Assembly (NCBI RefSeq): GCF_018373095.1
Contig: NZ_JAHAHT010000054.1
Span: 1 to 11,392, forward strand
DNA from: Haemophilus parahaemolyticus
GTDB lineage: Bacteria > Pseudomonadota > Gammaproteobacteria > Enterobacterales > Pasteurellaceae
Reading direction: 5' to 3'
DNA: 11,392 nt
The stretch's first letter is position 1; each line of letters begins with the position of its first letter. This document shows, piece by piece, positions 6,887 to 11,392 of the stretch. The position numbers were made by a program, and so were the translations under genes. The notes under the pieces are model-generated. The model did no database searches. It had not been told where the DNA came from and saw only the letters and a program-made list of their open reading frames with translations.

Positions 6887-6932
6887 AAAAAACGCCTTAC
6901 TTCATATGGAAGCAAGATGTTTACTTAAAGGC
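6887..6932 (-). terminator. Probable terminator after the PhzF-family gene
   Basis: On the minus strand, CTTGCTTC (6916-6909) pairs with GAAGTAAG (6903-6896) through seven Watson-Crick pairs and one G-U pair around a five-base loop. A six-base U-run follows at 6892-6887. A competing outer stem (GCCTT 6932-6928 with AAGGC 6898-6894) would include the last base of the phzF stop codon. Either fold would separate this gene from tldD. Confidence 0.6.
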
Positions 6933-7774
6933 TACGGCAGAGAAAATTGTCCCTCTCCCACTTCAATAACTTGCCCGCCAACATAAATAGTCTGCTGCTG
7001 ATCGAGTTTTAAATAAAGTCGGTTCGGTCTACCCATATAATCGCCTTGAAAAATCTGACGTTGTAATGGATATTGATTTAAAGAAAGATAATACGCACCT
7101 AAATTCGCACAGGCAGAACCCGTACCGCTATCTTCCATTACCGTACCATTATCTGTATAAAATAATCGAGAATATACAGTTTCATTCTCTTCATACCAAA
7201 GGTACATTACCGAACGTTGCTGCTCCCGATGGCAAAGCTGATCAAGTAATTTGGCATTTATTTGAACCTCAGCAAGTGCATTTTTATTCGAAAGTTGTAA
7301 AAACAAATGTGGAGAACCACTGTTTAACCAATAAGCTTGAGATGCAATTTTCTGTGTGCTAAGTCCTGTAATCTCAGCCAATTCTTGTAGGCTGGCTGAG
7401 CTCGTTTTGATGTCAAAACCGCGAATAGCCATTTCTGCACACTGATTTTTAGCTTGAATCGCTATGGTTTTCGCTTTAGTGTTTAAAGAGAATTGCTCAG
7501 GCAAATTGCGTAATTTTTGAAGGACACAAGCAGCACCAATTGTCGGATGCCCTGCTAAAGGGAGTTCATAATAAGGGGTGAAAATACGCAGATCCGCTAC
7601 AACACTTTTTGATGGGAGCACAAAGACAGTTTCGCTTAAATTAAACTGCTTCGCAATTTGTTGCATCTCTTGTTCAGTTAAGCCTTCCGCATCAGGAAAA
7701 ACAGCAAGTGGATTACCGCCAAAATATTCTTCAGCAAAGACATTAACCAATTTAAACGCATATTGACGAGACAT
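6932..7774 (-). CDS. PhzF-family isomerase/epimerase-like protein
   Basis: This 280-residue protein belongs to the PhzF / diaminopimelate-epimerase-fold family, whose named members include PhzF of phenazine synthesis, E. coli YddE and yeast Yhi9. Most members outside phenazine clusters have no known substrate, and no phenazine genes are present here. Signatures are FGGNPLAVF (18-26), NLSETVFV (45-52, with Glu48 matching the catalytic acid of PhzF), FTPYYELPLAGHPTIGAA (65-82) and EDSGTGSACANLG (214-226). The last motif has Ser in place of the more common Pro of EDPxTGSA. It has two similar halves, as expected for the fold. ATG at 7774 has AGGAGA four bases upstream. It lies 51 bases beyond lipA, with a lipA terminator between them. 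The family call is secure; the function is not. Confidence 0.88.
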   Translation of the reverse strand: MSRQYAFKLVNVFAEEYFGGNPLAVFPDAEGLTEQEMQQIAKQFNLSETVFVLPSKSVVADLRIFTPYYELPLAGHPTIGAACVLQKLRNLPEQFSLNTKAKTIAIQAKNQCAEMAIRGFDIKTSSASLQELAEITGLSTQKIASQAYWLNSGSPHLFLQLSNKNALAEVQINAKLLDQLCHREQQRSVMYLWYEENETVYSRLFYTDNGTVMEDSGTGSACANLGAYYLSLNQYPLQRQIFQGDYMGRPNRLYLKLDQQQTIYVGGQVIEVGEGQFSLP

Positions 7775-7778
7775 TTTC

Positions 7779-7784
7779 TCTCCT
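7779..7784 (-). promoter_or_regulatory. Ribosome binding site of the PhzF-family gene
   Basis: The minus strand reads AGGAGA, four bases before ATG at 7774. It directly adjoins the U-tract of the upstream terminator hairpin. Confidence 0.7.
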
Positions 7785-7820
7785 AAAAAGAAAAGATGCT
7801 ACAAATCTATGCAGCATCTT
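7785..7820 (-). terminator. Intrinsic terminator or attenuator after lipA
   Basis: On the minus strand, AAGATGCT (7820-7813) pairs perfectly with AGCATCTT (7800-7793) around a 12-base loop. The U-rich tail TTCTTTTT (7792-7785) follows. It starts five bases past the lipA stop and should end most lipBA transcripts before the PhzF-family gene. Confidence 0.75.
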
Positions 7821-7825
7821 AAAAT

Positions 7826-8815
7826 TTACTTCACTATCTCACCTTTAGCTTGCAGATCAGCGTGGTAAGATGAACGCACGAATGGTCCGCAAGCAGCGTG
7901 TTCAAAGCCCATTTTTTCGGCTTCAGCACGGAACATATCGAACTCTTCAGGTGGCACGTAGCGTTCAACTTTTAAATGGTGGCGACTTGGTTGAAGATAC
8001 TGCCCAACGGTGAGCATCGTTACACCTTGAGCACGTAAATCACGCATTACTTCCAAAATCTCTTCGTTAGTTTCGCCTAAACCGACCATTAAGCCCGATT
8101 TAGTTGGAATATCTGGGAACTCTTCTTTAAAGATTTTAAGCAATTCGAGCGACCAGTGATAATCTGCCCCAGGACGAACCTCGCGATATAAGCGTGGCAC
8201 ATTTTCCAAGTTGTGGTTGAACACATCAGGTGGATTTTGTTTCAAAATTGCAACCGCTTGTTCGACCCGTCCACGGAAGTCTGGAACAAGAATTTCCACT
8301 TTACACTCTGGATTTAACGCCTTGATTTCACGCACTGTTGCCGCAAAGTGGGCTGCACCGCGGTCTGGCAAGTCGTCTCGGTCTACCGAAGTAATTACCA
8401 CATATTTAAGTCTCATATCTTGCACCGTTTCAGCAACTTTACGTGGCTCTTCTGGGTCAAGCGGAAGCGGTTTGCCGTGTGCTACATCGCAGAATGGGCA
8501 GCGGCGGGTACAAATTGCCCCCATAATCATAAAGGTTGCCGTGCCGTGGTTGAAGCATTCGTGCAAGTTAGGGCAAGAAGCTTCTTCACACACTGAGTGT
8601 AAGCCGTGGCGACGCATCCCGTTTTTAATACTGTCGATTTTTGCCGAACTTGCTGGCAGTTTAATTTTCATCCAGCTCGGTTTTTTAAGTAACTCTTGGT
8701 CTGGGTCGATATTGCGGACTTGGATAACAGAGGTTTTCGCTGCATCACGATATTTCACACCGCGTTCCATTTTAAACGGGGCGAGTTTCGCAGGCGTATT
8801 GGTTGCCGTTGTCAT
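7826..8815 (-). CDS. lipA: Lipoyl synthase (lipA)
   Basis: LipA is a radical-SAM enzyme that inserts two sulphur atoms into octanoyl groups on lipoyl domains (pyruvate and 2-oxoglutarate dehydrogenase E2, GcvH), consuming its auxiliary iron-sulphur cluster as the sulphur donor. The 329-residue length is normal. The auxiliary-cluster cysteines are Cys76, Cys81 and Cys87 (CEEASCPNLHEC). The radical-SAM cysteines are Cys102, Cys106 and Cys109 (CTRRCPFC). The C-terminal RSSY (314-317) carries the serine that ligates the auxiliary cluster. All key residues are present. ATG at 8815 shares its first base with the last base of the lipB TAA (TAATG), so translation is probably coupled to lipB. An uptake core lies inside the gene at 8252-8261. 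Confidence 0.98.
   Translation of the reverse strand: MTTATNTPAKLAPFKMERGVKYRDAAKTSVIQVRNIDPDQELLKKPSWMKIKLPASSAKIDSIKNGMRRHGLHSVCEEASCPNLHECFNHGTATFMIMGAICTRRCPFCDVAHGKPLPLDPEEPRKVAETVQDMRLKYVVITSVDRDDLPDRGAAHFAATVREIKALNPECKVEILVPDFRGRVEQAVAILKQNPPDVFNHNLENVPRLYREVRPGADYHWSLELLKIFKEEFPDIPTKSGLMVGLGETNEEILEVMRDLRAQGVTMLTVGQYLQPSRHHLKVERYVPPEEFDMFRAEAEKMGFEHAACGPFVRSSYHADLQAKGEIVK
8252..8261 (-). repeat. DNA uptake signal sequence, Apl type, inside lipA
   Basis: The minus strand reads ACAAGCGGTT followed by GCAATTTTG, the core and tail of the Apl-type uptake sequence, within the lipA coding sequence. Confidence 0.65.
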
Positions 8816-9489
8816 TAAAATTCGTTTTCCTCGTTGTTAATAAATTGTTGCACATTATAGCCTAAAATCGTGGCAAAGTGGGCGACCAATTTTGGGGAGA
8901 CATCCTCACAGGTTAAATCGTTCTGATTGTTCAATTCGCTTAATTGGCACATTTCAAGCCCCGCATAACCGCACGGGTTGATATTGTGAAACGGTGATAA
9001 ATCCATATTGATATTAAGTGCTAGCCCATGGAACGAACAACCTTTACGAATACGAAGTCCTAATGAGCAAATTTTTCGCCCTTCCACATAAACCCCTGGT
9101 GCATCTGGTTTTGGGTAGCTTTCCACGCCATAATCCGCCAAGGTTTTCACCACACATTGCTCAAGAGCGGTGACTAAATCACGTACAGAAACGTCGTGCC
9201 CCTGAGCTTTTAGGCGTTTGATGTCGATCAGTACATACATCACTTGCTGCCCAATTCCGTGATAGGTAATCTGCCCGCCTCGATCCGATTGCACGACAGG
9301 AATATTAGTTTGATGAATGAGGTGTTCTGGCTTGCCCGCTGAACCTTGTGTGAAAACGCTAGGATGTTGCACCAGCCAGATTTCATCTTCAGTTTCTTCG
9401 GTGCGGTTGTCAGTAAAATCCTGCATTTTATGCCAGATTTTTTCATAAGGTTGCACGCCCAATTGGCGAATAATCAGTTTTGTGTTCAT
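8815..9489 (-). CDS. lipB: Octanoyltransferase (lipB)
   Basis: LipB transfers octanoate from octanoyl acyl carrier protein to the target lysine of lipoyl domains, the first step of endogenous lipoate synthesis; LipA acts next. The 224-residue protein shows DRGGQITYHG (69-78, with His77), GRKICSLGLRI (137-147, with catalytic Lys139), CSFHGLALN (151-159) and NPCGYAG (171-177, with catalytic Cys173 that carries the acyl intermediate). It is complete. ATG at 9489 is the only sensible start, but there is no good Shine-Dalgarno sequence before it. The gene is followed by lipA with a one-base TAATG overlap. It is 92 bases from ybeD, a gap containing a double hairpin. Confidence 0.97.
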   Translation of the reverse strand: MNTKLIIRQLGVQPYEKIWHKMQDFTDNRTEETEDEIWLVQHPSVFTQGSAGKPEHLIHQTNIPVVQSDRGGQITYHGIGQQVMYVLIDIKRLKAQGHDVSVRDLVTALEQCVVKTLADYGVESYPKPDAPGVYVEGRKICSLGLRIRKGCSFHGLALNINMDLSPFHNINPCGYAGLEMCQLSELNNQNDLTCEDVSPKLVAHFATILGYNVQQFINNEENEF

Positions 9490-9517
9490 AGTGGGGATTT
9501 TGAGATAAAAATATTAA

Positions 9518-9557
9518 TTCCCCTCCCCTTATGGGAGAGGGAAATCTCACGAGATTT
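9518..9557. repeat. Double hairpin between ybeD and lipB
   Basis: The first hairpin pairs TTCCC-CTCCC (9518-9527) with GGGAG-(A)-GGGAA (9533-9543), ten pairs with a single bulged A and a five-base loop. The second pairs AAATCT (9542-9547) with AGATTT (9552-9557) around CACG, sharing two bases with the first. The G/C-only runs are unlike the surrounding AT-rich DNA. On the minus strand the first hairpin is followed by AATTAATATTTTT, so it could act as a leaky terminator or attenuator. It may also be a dispersed palindromic repeat. Confidence 0.55.
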
Positions 9558-9581
9558 ATTCTCCGCAATAAAAGAAATTCA

Positions 9582-9878
9582 TTAAAGTACCATTCTTACG
9601 CCTTCAATTTTCGCAAGTTCTTCATAAAGGGTTTCTACTTGACCAATGTGTTCAGCCACAATATCAATCGAAACCGAATTATAAGTGCCTTTGCTGCTAC
9701 GCTGTTCACGAGGTGTATAATCACCTTTTACGTGACTTTGAGTCACAGCGACTACATCATCCACTAAACCATCGCGATGCGTGCCTACAACTTTGAAAGT
9801 GAAATCACACGGAAATTCAAGTAAGTCTTTTAATTTCGCTTGGGGTAAATCTTGTAAGTTTACAGTTTTATTTGTCAT
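9582..9878 (-). CDS. ybeD: YbeD, DUF493-family protein
   Basis: This small cytoplasmic protein of 98 residues belongs to the DUF493 (YbeD) family, which has a ferredoxin-like fold resembling ACT regulatory domains. Its function is not established. Recognisable stretches are LLEFPCDFTFKVVG (19-32) and the conserved SSKGTYNSVS (61-70). The long-conserved position between dacA and lipB suggests, but does not show, a role linked to either envelope or lipoate metabolism. I start it at ATG 9878, where AGAGGA lies six bases upstream. The frame can be extended by 18 codons, but that would run into the inverted uptake pair and the promoter and is not family-like. Confidence 0.93.
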   Translation of the reverse strand: MTNKTVNLQDLPQAKLKDLLEFPCDFTFKVVGTHRDGLVDDVVAVTQSHVKGDYTPREQRSSKGTYNSVSIDIVAEHIGQVETLYEELAKIEGVRMVL

Positions 9879-9884
9879 ATTCTT

Positions 9885-9890
9885 TCCTCT
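9885..9890 (-). promoter_or_regulatory. ybeD ribosome binding site
   Basis: The minus strand reads AGAGGA, six bases before ATG at 9878. It decides this start over the longer open frame. Confidence 0.7.
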
Positions 9891-9894
9891 CTTT

Positions 9895-9922
9895 AATATA
9901 TGAAGCGGTAAGATTTTGGCAA
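9895..9922 (-). promoter_or_regulatory. Candidate sigma-70 promoter of ybeD
   Basis: On the minus strand TTGCCA (9922-9917, five of six matches to TTGACA) is followed after 16 bases by TATATT (9900-9895, five of six matches to TATAAT). Transcription would start near 9888, giving a leader of only about ten bases that still includes AGGA. The -35 lies inside one arm of the inverted uptake-sequence pair. Confidence 0.5.
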
Positions 9923-9946
9923 ACTTTTGCAAAAATCCTACCGCTT
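9903..9946. repeat. Inverted pair of uptake sequences downstream of dacA
   Basis: Two 21-base arms, each made of AAGCGGTA plus an AT-rich tail ending in GCAAA, face each other (9903-9923 and 9926-9946), matching at 19 of 21 positions. The right arm extends to a full ACAAGCGGTA core on the minus strand (9939-9948). Inverted uptake pairs are known in Pasteurellaceae to sit at gene ends and act as terminators. Here it lies 45 bases past the dacA stop. The U-tract is poor (CATATATT follows), so termination may be partial. Confidence 0.8.
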
Positions 9947-9991
9947 GTTGCGTGCCTATATAAGGGCTAAATTTTCAGTTGCAAGAGCTGA

Positions 9992-11170
9992 TTAGTTAAA
10001 CAAACTCTTCACAGTGAGTACCACCCAGTCCCACGCACGACCAAAAATACCCGCTTCACCCACGGCTTGTAAGGTTTGAAGTGGTGTTGAAGCAATATCT
10101 TTGCCATCTAATTGGTAAATCACTTTGCCGACGACTTGACCTTGCGTTAGTGGGGCTTCTAAGCCTTTATTGTCTAATTCATAACGTGCTTTAAGCTCGC
10201 CCGCTTTGCCTTTTGGAATCGTGATAAAACTATCTTGCACAGAACCTAATTGTACCTTGTTTACGTCACCGTAGTACACACTCTCTTCTTTTACCGCCTT
10301 ACCTGCTGGTAGAGATTTCACCGTTTCAAAGTTCGCAAAACCCCATTGAAGTAATTTTTTGCTTTCCACTTCACGACCTTTATAAGTCGGCACGCCCATT
10401 ACCACAGAAATCAAGCGCGTATTTGAATTGGTCGCTGACGCTACCAAGTTATAGCCTGCTTTATCGGTATGCCCTGTTTTCATTCCATCCACGTTCATGG
10501 TTTTATCCCACAATAAACCGTTACGGTTTGGCTGTGGTTTTTTCACGTTATATTGGAACTCTTTTTCTGCATAAATTTTGTACTCTTCTGGCTGATCACG
10601 GATTACGTGAGTGCCGATAATTGCCATATCTCGTGCAGAAGAGTATTGATTTGGGTCATCTAAACCGTGCACGGTGGTAAAATGCGTATTTTGTAAGCCG
10701 AAACGTTGAGCATGCTTATTCATTTCATCAATGAAAGAAGCTTGCGATCCTGACGTATGCTCTGCTAAAGCTACTGCTGCATCGTTACCTGAAACGATGA
10801 TTAAGCCTTTCATTAACTCGCCTACAGTCACTTGTTTATTCAAGTCTAAGAACATCAATGATGAACCTGGGAATTTTTGTGCCCACGAATTCTCATTCAC
10901 GGTGTAAACATCACTATTGTGTACTTTACCTTGTTTGATTGCTTCACCCACAACATAAGCGGTCATCATTTTAGTTAGCGAGGCAGGATATTGACGTTGA
11001 TCGGGATTAAAACTCGCTAATACCGCACCAGAGTTGTAATCCATTAAAATGTAAGTTTGAGCATTCAATTGCGGTGCAGCAATGCCAAAATCCGTGTTAG
11101 CATCCGCCAAAGCAGTTGAAGAAAGGATTAAGGCAGAAAGGCCAGCAAGTTTTAATAATCTTTTTTTCAT
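9992..11170 (-). CDS. dacA: D-alanyl-D-alanine carboxypeptidase, PBP5/6 type (dacA)
   Basis: This penicillin-binding protein removes the terminal D-Ala from peptidoglycan pentapeptides in the periplasm, limiting cross-linking and maintaining cell shape. The 392-residue precursor begins with a signal peptide (KKR, then a hydrophobic core), with probable cleavage after ALA at 20-22. The catalytic motifs are all present: SLTK (64-67, nucleophile Ser64), SGN (127-129) and KTG (231-233). The C-terminal tail, from GRAWDWVV onward, looks like the amphipathic helix that anchors PBP5-type enzymes to the outer face of the inner membrane. ATG at 11170 has GGA eight bases upstream. It follows rlpA, with a hairpin in the 106-base gap, as in the conserved mrdA-mrdB-rlpA-dacA order. 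Identity is very secure; the dacA versus dacC name is by position. Confidence 0.96.
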   Translation of the reverse strand: MKKRLLKLAGLSALILSSTALADANTDFGIAAPQLNAQTYILMDYNSGAVLASFNPDQRQYPASLTKMMTAYVVGEAIKQGKVHNSDVYTVNENSWAQKFPGSSLMFLDLNKQVTVGELMKGLIIVSGNDAAVALAEHTSGSQASFIDEMNKHAQRFGLQNTHFTTVHGLDDPNQYSSARDMAIIGTHVIRDQPEEYKIYAEKEFQYNVKKPQPNRNGLLWDKTMNVDGMKTGHTDKAGYNLVASATNSNTRLISVVMGVPTYKGREVESKKLLQWGFANFETVKSLPAGKAVKEESVYYGDVNKVQLGSVQDSFITIPKGKAGELKARYELDNKGLEAPLTQGQVVGKVIYQLDGKDIASTPLQTLQAVGEAGIFGRAWDWVVLTVKSLFN

Positions 11171-11216
11171 ATAAAGTGTCCGATAACGTTGGATTGAGAA
11201 TCTCTATAAACTAATC

Positions 11217-11246
11217 AAGGGCTTGTTGAACACTCAACAACCCCTT
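11217..11246. terminator. Hairpin between rlpA and dacA
   Basis: AAGGGCTTGTTGA (11217-11229) pairs with TCAACAACCCCTT (11234-11246) at 12 of 13 positions (one C-C mismatch) around the loop ACAC. The better U-tract (CCCCTTTTTA) is on the plus strand; on the minus strand the stem ends in CCCTTGATTAG. For minus-strand rlpA it is therefore a partial terminator at best, and some read-through into dacA is likely. Confidence 0.6.
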
Positions 11247-11276
11247 TTTATAATCAATTGAAACAAACTGCTTAAA

Positions 11277-11392
11277 TTAACTCTTCTCGACTAATTCTGA
11301 GCGTTTGTTTTTGTCTAACACGGCAACTTTCACTTTGTCTTTGCCTGTGCCATGCATACCTAACTGACGAGCTGCACTTTTTGATACATCCA
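11277..11392 (-). CDS. rlpA: RlpA septal-ring lytic transglycosylase, C-terminal end (partial)
   Basis: Only the last 38 codons are in the window; the gene continues past the right edge. The frame reads DVSKSAARQLGMHGTG, then KDKVKVAVL, and ends ELVEKS before TAA at 11279-11277. The DVSKSAARQLG stretch is the end of the double-psi beta-barrel domain of RlpA, which contains the active-site region earlier in the protein. RlpA is an outer-membrane lipoprotein that cleaves denuded glycan strands at the septum in Pseudomonas. The visible sequence ends soon after the barrel, so no C-terminal SPOR domain follows it. Position before dacA fits the conserved mrdB-rlpA-dacA order and makes the call firm despite the short length. 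Confidence 0.85.
   Translation of the reverse strand, partial: DVSKSAARQLGMHGTGKDKVKVAVLDKNKRSELVEKS

Noticed and set aside
8211..8840. Long plus-strand open frame of 209 codons opposite lipA
   Set aside because: It is the antisense shadow of lipA, whose full motif set proves the minus strand codes; the antisense product resembles nothing known.
9879..9932. N-terminal extension of YbeD
   Set aside because: The extension would cross the ribosome site, the promoter and part of the inverted uptake pair; ATG 9878 has a strong ribosome site.
1..11392. Mobile element, CRISPR array, tRNA, rRNA or defence system
   Set aside because: No transposase, integrase, spaced direct repeats, cloverleaf-type sequence or defence-protein motif was seen; all sizeable genes are housekeeping or transport genes.

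Overview
The window looks like a core chromosomal segment of a gamma-proteobacterium in the family Pasteurellaceae. Two lines support this. The minus-strand order rlpA-dacA-ybeD-lipB-lipA is the conserved order I know from Haemophilus influenzae and enterics. The DNA also carries several copies of the DNA-uptake core ACAAGCGGT, the dialect of the Actinobacillus pleuropneumoniae / Mannheimia / Bibersteinia branch, and I saw no copy of the H. influenzae core AAGTGCGGT. I cannot fix the species from sequence alone.

Layout. Positions 1-183 are an AT-rich leader for glnA (184-1611, plus strand), which encodes adenylylation-type glutamine synthetase and ends at a strong hairpin. A gene-poor stretch (1612-2070) holds four hairpins and separates glnA from a convergent OPT-family transporter gene (2071-4068, minus). 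All remaining genes are on the minus strand. Read in the direction of transcription they are: the C-terminal end of rlpA (cut by the window edge), dacA (D,D-carboxypeptidase, a penicillin-binding protein), ybeD (small DUF493 protein), lipB and lipA (overlapping by one base in TAATG), a PhzF-family isomerase gene, tldD, fmt, and the OPT gene.

Functional grouping. rlpA and dacA belong to envelope and septal peptidoglycan maturation. lipB and lipA form the complete endogenous lipoate pathway: LipB moves octanoate from acyl carrier protein to apo-lipoyl domains, and LipA inserts two sulphurs. tldD (metalloprotease subunit) and fmt (initiator Met-tRNA formylation) probably form one two-gene transcription unit ending at a 12-bp perfect hairpin. 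The OPT transporter would import oligopeptides or a related substrate. glnA appears to be a single-gene unit without the ntrBC genes that follow it in enterics.

No mobile element, CRISPR array, rRNA, tRNA or prophage gene is visible, and I found no evidence for a new multi-gene system. The points worth a second look are non-coding: an inverted pair of uptake sequences with a good sigma-70-like promoter built into it ahead of ybeD, a lipA terminator whose U-tract runs straight into the ribosome site of the next gene, the multi-hairpin gap between glnA and the OPT gene, and a palindrome placed over the likely glnA promoter. Three genes begin downstream of the longest open-frame start: the OPT gene at 4068, fmt at 5262 and ybeD at 9878.
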